A DNA stretch of 64,000 nt, from the NCBI GenBank assembly GCA_016708435.1, contig JADJFV010000008.1:1-64000 (forward strand). Reading direction: 5' to 3'. Under the pieces are notes generated by a model. That model ran no database searches. It was not told where the DNA came from and worked only from the letters and a program-made list of their open reading frames with translations. The DNA is from Leptospiraceae bacterium. GTDB taxonomy: Bacteria > Spirochaetota > Leptospiria > Leptospirales > Leptospiraceae. Within the stretch, counting starts at the first letter, position 1; the number at the start of each line of letters is the position of its first letter. Both the position numbers and the translations under genes were made by a program. Below are positions 17,653 through 27,600 of the stretch, one piece after another.

Positions 17653-18759
17653 TTAATTGTATAATTTTTTCCAGTTCGCATAAAATTCTAAAAAATTAGA
17701 ATCATAAATAGATTTTCGAATCTTATTCATAAATTCATTCATAAAAAATAAATTATGATAAGTGCTAAGTGTAAAAGCCAACAATTCTTTCACTTTATGC
17801 AAATGTCTGATATAGCCAAGACTATAATTTTTACAGACTTTACAATTACAATTTGGATCGATTGGATTATTTGCAAAGCGATGTGATTCATTTCGTAAAT
17901 TTACCTTTCCATAAGAAGTAAATACTTGTCCATTGCGAGCATTGCGAGTAGGTAAGACACAATCAAACATATCAACGCCATTTTTTACTCCATCTAGAAT
18001 ATCAGGAACAGTTCCCACACCCATTAGGTAACGAGGACGAGTTGCATCAAAGTAGGGAGCAATTCCTTCTAGAATACGAATGAATTCCGGTCTTGGTTCA
18101 CCAACAGACAATCCACCGATGGCAATCCCATCGAATGGTAAAGAATTAATATGCTCTAAGGATTTAATTCTAAGCTCTAAATCAACTCCGCCCTGACTAA
18201 TCCCAAAAAGATTTTGATTATTGCGATTCTTTTCAAAATGACTAATGGATTTTTCTGCCCAATAATGAGTTCGTGTTAAGGATTCTTCTAATCTTTCTCT
18301 ATCTGCTCCATACGGTGCACAATCATCAAGAACCATCATAATATCTGAACCAATCGAGCGTTGAATATCGATTACCTTCTCAGGTGTAAATTCATGTTTT
18401 GAACCATCTATATGCGAGCTAAATTTGACTCCATCCTTTTGATATTTAAAAAGACCGTTTAGACTAAATATTTGGTATCCACCACTGTCGGTTAATAGTG
18501 CTTTGTCGTAAGACATGAACTTTTTTAACCCGCCGAAAGAATCTAAAACTTCTGTTCCGGGACGTAAATAAAGATGGTATGTATTTCCAAGGATTAAATC
18601 AAGATTAAGCTCGCGAATGTCTTCTGAGGTAAGGGATTTTATCGTTCCGCGAGTGCCTACAGGCATAAAGACAGGTGTTTGAACCTTTATACCATTTAAA
18701 TCCAGTTCGCCTGCGCGAGCCAATGAATCGGAGGATTGTTTTTTTAAATTGTAGATCAT
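17653..18759 (-). CDS. tgt: Queuine tRNA-ribosyltransferase
   Basis: The 368-residue TIM-barrel enzyme has PVFMPVGTRGTIKSL near the N-terminus, LTDSGGYQIFSL with a catalytic Asp, GGLSVGEP, and MFDCVLPTRNARNG. The zinc site is visible as NCNCKVCKNY followed by the RHLHK His. It exchanges guanine-34 of GUN-anticodon tRNAs for preQ1 in queuosine synthesis. It is a monocistronic-looking gene between the STAS gene and a palindromic spacer. Confidence 0.97.
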   Translation of the reverse strand: MIYNLKKQSSDSLARAGELDLNGIKVQTPVFMPVGTRGTIKSLTSEDIRELNLDLILGNTYHLYLRPGTEVLDSFGGLKKFMSYDKALLTDSGGYQIFSLNGLFKYQKDGVKFSSHIDGSKHEFTPEKVIDIQRSIGSDIMMVLDDCAPYGADRERLEESLTRTHYWAEKSISHFEKNRNNQNLFGISQGGVDLELRIKSLEHINSLPFDGIAIGGLSVGEPRPEFIRILEGIAPYFDATRPRYLMGVGTVPDILDGVKNGVDMFDCVLPTRNARNGQVFTSYGKVNLRNESHRFANNPIDPNCNCKVCKNYSLGYIRHLHKVKELLAFTLSTYHNLFFMNEFMNKIRKSIYDSNFLEFYANWKKLYN

Positions 18760-18790
18760 AGGTGGGATTTGAAATTCAAATTACGCATAA

Positions 18791-18826
18791 CATTGTAGGT
18801 GATGCATATATGCATCACCTACAATG
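18791..18826. repeat. Perfect 36-bp palindrome
   Basis: CATTGTAGGTGATGCATA is followed at once by its exact reverse complement. It lies between the chemoreceptor stop (18848) and the tgt start (18759), both on the minus strand. It would form a strong hairpin in the receptor mRNA, but no T-run follows in that direction. The CATTGTAGG end recurs in the glyS terminator palindrome. Confidence 0.75.
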
Positions 18827-18847
18827 GAAAAAAATCATTAGAGAAGG

Positions 18848-20647
18848 TTAACTAATCTTAAACACACCAATTAATTGGCTTAATTTTTCGGATTGTGCGG
18901 CTAATTCGGAAGTAGACGCAGCCATTTCTTCCGACGAAGAAGCTGTGTTTTGTGCGACTGAGTTGACTTGCTCTATGGCGTTTGAAATCTCCTTGGAAGA
19001 AATCTTCATTTCGTTCGTAGCTCTAGAGATAGATTGGGCCATTTGAGATAAGGTGGTAACTGATTTGAGAACTTTTTGGTTTCCACTGCTTTGCATTTTG
19101 GTCGCATTGGAAATAGAATCAGACAATTGAGCTGCTTCCATGGACTTGTGTAAAATCTTGTTTAGAGACTCTACCACTTGACCTACGATGAGCTTACCAT
19201 CATTTACCTTTGTGATACTGTCTGTAATCAGCTCAGCTATTTCGCGTGTCGCTTTTTGAGATCTCGCTGCAAGTTTAGAAATTTCTTCTGCTACTACAGC
19301 AAAGCCTCTTCCTGATTCACCGGCTCTAGCAGCTTCAATAGCAGCATTGAGCGCAAGTAAATTGGTTTGCTCAGAAATATCATTGATTACGTTGATAATG
19401 TCTGAAATTTGCTCAGAACTTTCTTCGATGGCTGCCATTCGCTTAACGGTTTCGTTAACCTTGACCTGTCCTTCTTTTGCTTCTGCGAGAGCGGACTGAG
19501 ATCCTTCGTTTACGGCACGGGCAGTTTCTGTAATTTGAATGATAGATTTTGAAAGCTCATTCATGGATTTATTGGTTTCAATCACTTCTTTTTCTTGGTC
19601 ACGAGCACTTTCTGATACATAAGAGATGGATTCTGTGATTTCTGTAACTGCAGAAGCTGTTTCTTCGAGAGAAGAAGCCTGGTTGGTTGCTCCATCTGCT
19701 AAGTTTCTAGATGTCGCGGATAACTCTTCTGCGGAAGAAGCAAGGTGGTCAGATGTATTTCCAATTTGTTTGACCACGTTTTTCAGATTCTCAGAGGCTT
19801 TGTTCAGACCTCGCACGAGACGACCAATCTCATCATTCGAATTGTTTTCGACATAGATAGTTAGATCCCCATCAGCAAATCGATTTGCCATTTTTTCTGC
19901 TGAGATAATCGGATAAGCAATGCGACGAATCATCATATAAGTTGTAATAATAACTACGACTAGAGAAATTGCATATCCAATCCAAAGAACGAGTTTGAGG
20001 GAATAAGAAGTTCCAATTAGACCTTGGCTACTTTGAACTAAGCCATCAGATGTGAATTTGTTGAGTATTCTTATCTTTTCTAAAAATTTTACATACGTTC
20101 CAGTTTTTTTAACATATAAATCAGCATTGTCCCTCTTAATTTGAGACTTTCTCCAATCCTGAGTATCGTATTTGAAATACTCTTCCATGCTCTGATCATA
20201 TAAAGGAGTTCCATCATTCAAGTCTGTAACAATCTTTTCTAAATCATCTAAGGCAGTAAAAAACTCTTTAAAATCTTGGTTATCGGATTTATTTTTCATT
20301 CCGCTAAGTCTGGAAGAGTTATCTTGTAAAAACTTGCGTATCCTTGGTATTGCTTCCGAATATTCCTTTTGAAAAGCCTTCACCTGATTCATTTCCCTTT
20401 CAAAATCAGCTTTATTCTCCGCATTCACTGCACGGACTAGATTCAGTCGGCGATTATCCACACCGAACTTTAAGTCATTCAAATTGCCTTCAATATTGAC
20501 AAATATATCTGAGACAATGGAGAGTTCCTTCTCCATTCGGCTTAAACCCATGGTCCCAAGTATGGCAATGATGAGAGAGAGTATTTGGAATACTCCGACC
20601 GAAAGAATGATTTTGGCTTTAACACTTAGATCTTTGAGATTGAACAT
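18848..20647 (-). CDS. Methyl-accepting chemotaxis protein
   Basis: The 599-residue chemoreceptor has TM1 (about residues 12-34), a helical periplasmic domain of about 180 residues resembling four-helix-bundle sensors, and TM2 (about 215-237). A HAMP domain follows (about 238-292), then a long signalling coiled coil. The hairpin tip is unmistakable (ISEQTNLLALNAAIEAARAG, then GRGFAVVAEEISKLA). It relays ligand binding to CheA/CheW. No che gene is adjacent. The ligand is unknown. The gene ends upstream of a 36-bp palindrome. Confidence 0.96.
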   Translation of the reverse strand: MFNLKDLSVKAKIILSVGVFQILSLIIAILGTMGLSRMEKELSIVSDIFVNIEGNLNDLKFGVDNRRLNLVRAVNAENKADFEREMNQVKAFQKEYSEAIPRIRKFLQDNSSRLSGMKNKSDNQDFKEFFTALDDLEKIVTDLNDGTPLYDQSMEEYFKYDTQDWRKSQIKRDNADLYVKKTGTYVKFLEKIRILNKFTSDGLVQSSQGLIGTSYSLKLVLWIGYAISLVVVIITTYMMIRRIAYPIISAEKMANRFADGDLTIYVENNSNDEIGRLVRGLNKASENLKNVVKQIGNTSDHLASSAEELSATSRNLADGATNQASSLEETASAVTEITESISYVSESARDQEKEVIETNKSMNELSKSIIQITETARAVNEGSQSALAEAKEGQVKVNETVKRMAAIEESSEQISDIINVINDISEQTNLLALNAAIEAARAGESGRGFAVVAEEISKLAARSQKATREIAELITDSITKVNDGKLIVGQVVESLNKILHKSMEAAQLSDSISNATKMQSSGNQKVLKSVTTLSQMAQSISRATNEMKISSKEISNAIEQVNSVAQNTASSSEEMAASTSELAAQSEKLSQLIGVFKIS

Positions 20648-20735
20648 ATATTTTATTATCGTAACCTGAGACTATTTTTATTAAAAAACAATTTAGGAAG
20701 TTGACGAACCCTGAAACCTATTAAGATTAGTACAA

Positions 20736-21662
20736 GTGAAAAGTAAAGTCGGATTTCATATTTTGTTGTTTGTTCTCACTTTTTTGACTCTCACGTTCAA
20801 AGAAGGCACATGGGCAATTTTATTTGCATTCAATGAGAATAAGAAACTGTTAGAAGAAATTTTTTGGCGTGAATACCCCTATGCCCTGTCTCTGCTTGGT
20901 ATTCTTTTTTGCCATGAGATGGGTCATTATGTTCCAGCTAGGTTTTATAAGCTTAAAACCACGCTGCCGTATTTCATTCCTATGCCTTTTAGCCCTGTAG
21001 GAACGATGGGTGCTGTCATTCAAATCCAGGAGCCGATTCAAGACAAGAAGAAGCTTTTTGATATTGGAGTGGGTGGACCTTTTATGAGCTTAATTCTTTC
21101 CGTTCCTTGCTGGATAGCGGGACTTTATTTTTCAGAGTTAGCCAACCTCGCCGATTTTGCTCATCAAAAAAATATTCTCAGTTTCGGAGATAGCCTATTT
21201 ACCTATTACACGGGACAATGGGTGCTCGGACCTTACGATCCTATGACTACTACCATTCTCATTCATCCTCTGGCTAAAGCTGGATGGGTTGGTCTTTTAG
21301 TGACTGCGATAAATTTATTTCCGTTTGGTCAGTTAGACGGCGGACATATTGTCTATGGCATGTTTGGGGAAAAATATCGAAATTGGATCAATTATTTATT
21401 CTTTGCATTTATCTTTTTAGGATTTGTAAGTATCACATGGGTGATTTGGGGGTTTATCATCTTTTACCTCATCAAGGTAGAACATCCCTATGTTCCCGAT
21501 GCAGAAGTTGATCTGGGATGGGGAAGGCGGATTTTGGGCTATTTTATGTTAGCCTCTCTTATTTTTATATTTATACCCGTGCCTTTGAGTTCGGGAGAAA
21601 CAATGCTCTATGAAGATATTTGGGAGTCTTTGCAAAAGATAGGGATAAGCCAAACGCATTAA
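20736..21662 (+). CDS. Site-2-type membrane metalloprotease (M50)
   Basis: The 308-residue polytopic protein starts at GTG 20736. The zinc motif HEMGH (residues 60-64, FCHEMGHYVPAR) and the distal INLFPFGQLDGGHIV motif supply the three metal ligands of M50 proteases. About six membrane segments are visible. Such enzymes cut transmembrane substrates in regulated intramembrane proteolysis. No PDZ domain is present, so it resembles the shorter archaeal/plant EGY-type group rather than RseP. The divergent neighbour is the chemoreceptor; a VIT-vWA gene follows after 43 nt. Confidence 0.9.
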   Translation: MKSKVGFHILLFVLTFLTLTFKEGTWAILFAFNENKKLLEEIFWREYPYALSLLGILFCHEMGHYVPARFYKLKTTLPYFIPMPFSPVGTMGAVIQIQEPIQDKKKLFDIGVGGPFMSLILSVPCWIAGLYFSELANLADFAHQKNILSFGDSLFTYYTGQWVLGPYDPMTTTILIHPLAKAGWVGLLVTAINLFPFGQLDGGHIVYGMFGEKYRNWINYLFFAFIFLGFVSITWVIWGFIIFYLIKVEHPYVPDAEVDLGWGRRILGYFMLASLIFIFIPVPLSSGETMLYEDIWESLQKIGISQTH

Positions 21663-21705
21663 AAAAAATCATTTCAAAAAATAACTACTGTGGATAAATA
21701 AGACT

Positions 21706-22137
21706 ATGACAACTTCTACGTCTCCAAAGAATTCTCCGACTCTACTTGTAACTCTTCCAAATCAGATGGAAATGGTTCCGTTACCAATTTCAAAATTCTC
21801 TATTGATGTTAGTATTCTAGGAAATTTTACTAGAACGAAAATTGGAATTCAGTTTTACAATGATTCCGATAGAGTGTTAGAAGGACAGTTTGTATTTCCA
21901 CTTCCACAGGGACAGACTATTTCCGGTTATGCGCTAGAAATAGACGGAAAGCTTAGAGATGCAGTGGTAGTTGAAAAAGCAAAAGGTCGTCAGGTATTTG
22001 AATCGACGATTCGACAGAAGATTGATCCGGGGCTACTTGAACTTACCCGCGGAAATGTTTTCAGTCTAGAATCTATCCCATTCCCGCAAAAGGTTATAAA
22101 AGCATTGAAGTTAGTTTTGAACAAGAGCTTTCGCTAA
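21706..22137 (+). CDS. VIT-vWA protein, N-terminal VIT fragment (frameshifted)
   Basis: The frame holds the start of a VIT (inter-alpha-trypsin inhibitor) domain: GQFVFPLPQGQTISGYALEI, then DAVVVEKAKGRQVFEST. After about residue 121 the sequence stops matching the family. The expected continuation, RIYPIPAKGYKSIEVSFEQE, is found in another frame beginning at 22068. The true protein is therefore split by loss of one base around 22063-22070. Together with the 22161 entry it would form a protein of about 965 residues. A sequencing or assembly error is as likely as a real mutation. Confidence 0.75.
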   Translation: MTTSTSPKNSPTLLVTLPNQMEMVPLPISKFSIDVSILGNFTRTKIGIQFYNDSDRVLEGQFVFPLPQGQTISGYALEIDGKLRDAVVVEKAKGRQVFESTIRQKIDPGLLELTRGNVFSLESIPFPQKVIKALKLVLNKSFR

Positions 22138-22160
22138 AAGAAAATGGTTGGGCTTATCTT

Positions 22161-24602
22161 TTGCCGTTACAGTTTGAAGAGGCGATAGAGGATTTTTCTA
22201 TCCATATAGATATTCCCAACCAAGAAGTAAAACCTATTCTATATCAAAATGAATTTGCTGATTTTAACTTTCAAAAAAAAGGCGACTCATACTGTCTTGA
22301 CTATCAAGCTAAAAGAATTCTTGTGAATAAACAAATTGGTTTTTTAGTTCCGCAAGAAAAGAATCAAAAGACTCTCATTCAAAAAAAAGACAAAGACAAG
22401 AATTACTTTTACATGAATTTAATTCCAGAAGCAAAGTCACGTCCTAAGAAACTTCCGGCTAATGTATGTTTGCTCTGGGATGCTTCTGATTCTGGAAAGA
22501 AACGAGATTTGAATAAAGAGCTTACGTTGCTTCAAGAATACTTTCAAAAGATTCAAAATCTAAGTTTAGAAATTGTCCAATTTAGTTTTTGGATTCATTC
22601 TTCTAAAACCTTTACAATACAAAACGGAAATACAGAAGAAGTAATTCAATACTTAAAAGAAATACAATACGATGGTGGAACACAGTTTGGTGCATTGGAT
22701 TTAAGTAAATACAAGTGTGATGAGTTTTTACTAGTCAGTGATGGAATTTCCAATTTTGGAAGTTCAGAATTAAAGTTATCGGATACTCCTCTGTATGCGC
22801 TCAACTCTAGCTCTATAGCAGAGCATTCATACTTGGAATATATTTCTAGAAATTCGGGTGGAGCTTATCTCAATCTAACGCAATTGGCATATGTAGATTC
22901 AATTCAGATTCTAACCAATCAAATGTATTCTTTTTTGTCTGCTAGCTTTTCCAAAGACAATATACAAGAGGTATATCCTTCTTTGCCAACAATTGTATTC
23001 AAAGATATTTCTTTTGCAGGGATCATGGAAGGCGATAATGCTGAATTAACTCTAAAGTTTGGATATGGAAAAGAAATTACACACGAAGAAAAGATTAGCA
23101 TTTCTGCGAAGGATACACTAAAAGAAAATTCCTTTATCGAAAGAATTTTTGCTCAAAAGAAAATTTTAGAATTAGATTTATGTTACAAACAAAATAAAGA
23201 AGAAATTACTCGTATCGGAAAAGAATTTTCCATTGTAACTCGTAACACTTCTCTTATTGTTCTAGATCGCATAGAAGACTATGTGAATAATCGTATTATA
23301 CCTCCAATTGAACTACAAAAAGAATACTTTGATCTCATAAAAAAAGAAGAGCAAGTCAAAAAGGAAGAACAGAAAACTCACTTAGATGAAATCGCAGATA
23401 AATTCCAAACTCATATTGAGTGGTGGAACAAAGAGTTTAAGTATATAAAAGAAGACACTTCTAAAAAGAAAAGTGCAAGACCAGATGAATTTAATGCAGG
23501 CAGTCCAGCACCTGCTATGTTAGCACAGGCATCGATGGAAATGGATCGAGAAATTTCATTGCCAGAGTCAGAAGAGGGGGATATGGATGAAGCGATTTCA
23601 GTTAGTGAAGAATCTTTATTATCCTCGTCTATGGCAGATGAGCCAAGTCCTGAAGAAGCAAAGACAAGTTCCGCAGAAGAGGCAGTATCCGCAAAAGGAT
23701 TTATTACTCTAAAGAAATGGTCGCCTGATGAATCGTATCTTTCCAATCTCAAAAATGCTTCTGATAAAGATGCGTATGCCATTTACCTCCGAGAGAAAGA
23801 AAATAATTTTAATAGCTCTGCTTTCTATTTAGATGTAGCGGATTTCTTTTTAGAAAAGAATCAGACAGAGATTGCTCTTCGAGTTTTATCAAATATTGCT
23901 GAAATGAATCTAGAGAATCACCAGCTTCTTCGTATTCTCGGGTATCGTTTATTACAGATAGGACAATGGAAATTTGCGATTAAAATATTCGAGGATGTTT
24001 TAGAGATAAGAGAAGAAGAGCCACAGTCTTACAGGGATTTGGCGCTCGCTTGTATGGCTGACAAGCAATACCAAAAAGCATTAGACATGTTCTATTCTGT
24101 AATCCAAAGAGACTGGGATGCGAGATTTCCTGATATTCAATTGATTGCAATCCATGAAATGAATGCGATGATTGAAACCTGTAAAGAAAAATTAAACTTT
24201 GAACAAATAGATAAACGATTTCTAAAAAACCTTCCTGTTGATCTTCGCGTGATATTAACATGGGATGCGGATAATACCGATTTAGATTTATGGGTAACAG
24301 ACCCAAATGGGGAAAAATGCTATTATGCCCAAAATGAAACAGGTATAGGGGGAAGGATGTCGAATGACTTTAGAGAGGGATATGGACCGGAAGAATTCTT
24401 ATTAAAAAAAGCAATCCCCGGAAAGTATAATATTCAAGCAAATTATTATGGTAGCAACCAACAAGTATTATCCGGAACTACAACCATTCAAGTCACCTTA
24501 ACTACCAACTTCGGAAGAGCCAATCAAGTAGATAAAGCCATCACCATGAGATTAAAAGATGTAAAGGAAGTCGTCGAAGTCGGTGAGTTTTCTATGGATT
24601 AG
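22161..24602 (+). CDS. VIT-vWA-TPR-DUF2135 protein, main fragment
   Basis: This frame is open from about 22068, and the TTG at 22161 is probably not a real start. It completes the VIT domain, then has a von Willebrand A domain with a MIDAS-like LLWDASDSG. An acidic low-complexity stretch (about residues 450-530), TPR-like helices (about 600-690) and a C-terminal DUF2135-like beta domain (VILTWDADNTDLDLWVTDPN) follow. No signal peptide is seen in either fragment. VIT-vWA proteins are usually adhesive or scaffold proteins. The gene converges on the giant kinase gene. Confidence 0.85.
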   Translation: MPLQFEEAIEDFSIHIDIPNQEVKPILYQNEFADFNFQKKGDSYCLDYQAKRILVNKQIGFLVPQEKNQKTLIQKKDKDKNYFYMNLIPEAKSRPKKLPANVCLLWDASDSGKKRDLNKELTLLQEYFQKIQNLSLEIVQFSFWIHSSKTFTIQNGNTEEVIQYLKEIQYDGGTQFGALDLSKYKCDEFLLVSDGISNFGSSELKLSDTPLYALNSSSIAEHSYLEYISRNSGGAYLNLTQLAYVDSIQILTNQMYSFLSASFSKDNIQEVYPSLPTIVFKDISFAGIMEGDNAELTLKFGYGKEITHEEKISISAKDTLKENSFIERIFAQKKILELDLCYKQNKEEITRIGKEFSIVTRNTSLIVLDRIEDYVNNRIIPPIELQKEYFDLIKKEEQVKKEEQKTHLDEIADKFQTHIEWWNKEFKYIKEDTSKKKSARPDEFNAGSPAPAMLAQASMEMDREISLPESEEGDMDEAISVSEESLLSSSMADEPSPEEAKTSSAEEAVSAKGFITLKKWSPDESYLSNLKNASDKDAYAIYLREKENNFNSSAFYLDVADFFLEKNQTEIALRVLSNIAEMNLENHQLLRILGYRLLQIGQWKFAIKIFEDVLEIREEEPQSYRDLALACMADKQYQKALDMFYSVIQRDWDARFPDIQLIAIHEMNAMIETCKEKLNFEQIDKRFLKNLPVDLRVILTWDADNTDLDLWVTDPNGEKCYYAQNETGIGGRMSNDFREGYGPEEFLLKKAIPGKYNIQANYYGSNQQVLSGTTTIQVTLTTNFGRANQVDKAITMRLKDVKEVVEVGEFSMD

Positions 24603-24612
24603 CCGGGACTTT

Positions 24613-24640
24613 GTAAAAGCAAAGAAAATCTTGCTTTTAC
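24613..24640. terminator. Hairpin between convergent genes
   Basis: GTAAAAGCAA (24613-24622) pairs perfectly with TTGCTTTTAC (24631-24640) across an 8-nt loop. It lies between the convergent VIT-vWA and kinase genes and could end transcription from both sides. The stem is AT-rich and the T-run is weak. Confidence 0.45.
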
Positions 24641-24659
24641 TCAATCCCACAACCCTTTA

Positions 24660-27600
24660 TTATTTATGATCCATCACTTCTACACCTTCCCAGTCAATGG
24701 GAACCCCGTGCTCCATATAATAATCTGCACGCTTGAGGTAGAGCTTAGCGGCAACATCGCCTTTGTTATTTTCTAATACTTTTTCAAACATAGATTTTGC
24801 AGATTGAAATTCTTTCATGAGATAAGCGTTAATTGCCATTTCGAAGTATTGCTTTGTATTCATAAACAATTCTAGTTTGTAATCCGGTTGACCGTTTAGA
24901 ATTTCAATTACTTGCACTGACTCCCGTTTGCCCTTAACCACAACTCGGTCTAGGACTCGATAATAGTATTTATCAGGATCGGTTATTTTTTGAAACACAC
25001 TGTCTGTAATTAGAATGGAAGATCCGTAAATTTTACTTAAACTTTCTACACGGGAAGCAAGGTTGACTGCATCGGAAATCACAGTGCCTTCCATTCTATC
25101 TTCATCTCCAATGGTGCCAAGCATTAGCACTCCTGTATGCAGACCGATACCGATGGAAATGGGATCATAATTACTTTTTATTCTATGCTTGTTGTATTCT
25201 CTAATCTCCATTTGCATGTCAATACTTGCTCGCAAACCGTCTTCAGGCTCTTTAGCAAAGAGAGCCATGATTGCATCCCCAATGTATTTATCGATATATC
25301 TATTATTATTGCGAATCATAGGACTAACTCGACGCAGATAAGAATTTAGAAAATTAAAGTTTTCCTGTGGAGTCATTGCTTCTGATAGTCCGGTAAATGC
25401 GCGTATGTCGCAAAACATAATTGTCATTTCTTTTTGAACTTGATCACCTAGATGAATACTGGTAATTTTTCCTTTTCCTAATAAATCAAGAAACTGCTCC
25501 GGAACAAATCTTTTGTATGCTTGGTTTAGTTCAATTGTCTCGGAATACAATCTAGCATTTTCAATTGCGATTGCAGCCTGAGAAGAAATTGTTTGCAATA
25601 ACTCTACTCGTTTTTGCGTAAACGCTCCGGCAATTTTATTATTTTCCATATAAAGAACTGCGATAATTTTTCCCTGGTTCTTAAGGGGAATGCAAAGTAT
25701 TGATTTCAATTGACTATTGGCAACATATTCATCATTTTGAAATTTTCTTTCTTGGGAAGTATCATCTAAAATTACATCTTGCTCAGTTCTAAGAACATAG
25801 TATATAATTGACGACGAATAATTTTCAATATCCGCTCTTTCTGATTGAGATGTGTCTATGTGTTCTGAGTTCCCAATCATGCCGGCTCTCAAGTAAAGTT
25901 TTTCATCTTTTAATAGAAATAATAATACTTTTTCGGCTCCTGCATTTTCGATGCATATTTTTAAAACTCTATCTATTAATTTTTCCAGAATAATTTCTCC
26001 TGAGATAGATTGAGAGGCTTTTATTACTGTCAATAAATCTAACTCAGCTGAAATGCGAGACGTTCCATCCTGTGAAGTGGTTGACTTGAGTGAGGAAGAA
26101 CTAGTTTCATTGCTAACCGTTCTAAAAACACTTTTTTCCTTTAATAAGAAGTCGGAATATTTTTCTTTTAGATGCTCTGCTTTTGGTATTGCTCCCCATT
26201 GTCTATAAAGGTATTCGGCGGTATGTAAATAGTTAGCCGCAAGATCAGGAATGCCTTGCGAATAATAGAAATTACCTGCTTTCTCACTGGCGAGTGCTTC
26301 TATTGGTAAAAAACCATTCTCTCTTGCCGATTGAATTGCATTTTGATAATATTTTATTGCTCCCTTTGTATTATCCTTTAAATGATAATACTCTGCTTGC
26401 ACTAACATATATTTACAAGTATAGTTTTCTTTTGATTTCTCAGCCCAGCTTTTTAATTTTCGGATATTTCTTAGAATAGTTACTTTATCGATAACAGATA
26501 ATTTTCTGCTTTCACTAAAAGAAATTAAAGAGAGAGTATAATAAAAAGTAAACTCAACTACGTCTACTAATCCCAAGATTGATTTTAAATCTCTGTTTGC
26601 TTCTTTTGCATATTTGATTGCTGCTTTGTAGTCTCCGTATAAATAGTAAGCCTGACATTTATAGATATTATAAATACAAAAACCAGATCGATAATTAGAT
26701 TTCTGAAAGACTGCAAGCATTTTATCTTCTTCAAAATTTCCTTCATTGAAGTAAAATTTATCGGGTGTTAAACCAGAAATAGTTTTCATGATTTGTATTA
26801 GAAGATCTATATTGTAAATCATGGCTCTAAATCTGGTTCTATAAATTACAAGTTTGTATTTTTCCGCTTCCGCGAGGACGATCGGCAATGGCACTCCCAG
26901 AGTATACATTTGAGCTACAATTCTAATTGCAGAATAGCAGGCAAAGGTAAAATCTCCTGCATCTAAGCTTCTATTCATTGCTTCTATTGCGAGTGGAATT
27001 GTTTTTTTTATATGCTCCTTCCAATGCATGATAATACAAGAATGGGCAAATAGAATTTTGCCTTTGAATTCTTTGTCTCCATACTGATCGCATAATTTAA
27101 TTGCGAAAAGGGAAAGCTTATAACCTTCTTCGATATTTCCCAATCCATGTGCAATAATAACGCTTGTCGTGCTATATGCATATACACTAGCCATCGAGTG
27201 ACCGTATCGCAGTGAATAATAAGATCCTGACAAAGTCGCTACACTATATAAAAAATCTTTTCCTAATAAATAAGCAGGGTTTGTAATCGTAACAACTAAA
27301 CGAATAATATTTTCATTGCGTGTATTCTGGCTTACGGGACGTTTAACTAATTCATCTTCTGTATATTTTTTTCTAAATTTATTTACTTTGTATAGATATA
27401 ATAAAAGAGAAAAAACAGATGGAGAATAAGGGATATTAACCCCACATAATTGCAGAGCTTTTAGTCCACTTTCAATTGCTTCTTTCATTTTATCTTGTCC
27501 TGTATAAAACAAGATATTCAGGTAGTGGATTTGTATTTTTTCTTCTACGGTGCGAGAATTTTGAATTGCTTTGTTTAAATATTGTTCAGAACTTTCTAGT

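Noticed and set aside
22060..22075. Programmed -1 frameshift in the VIT-vWA gene
   Set aside because: No slippery heptamer or downstream stimulatory structure is visible; a simple one-base deletion explains the data.
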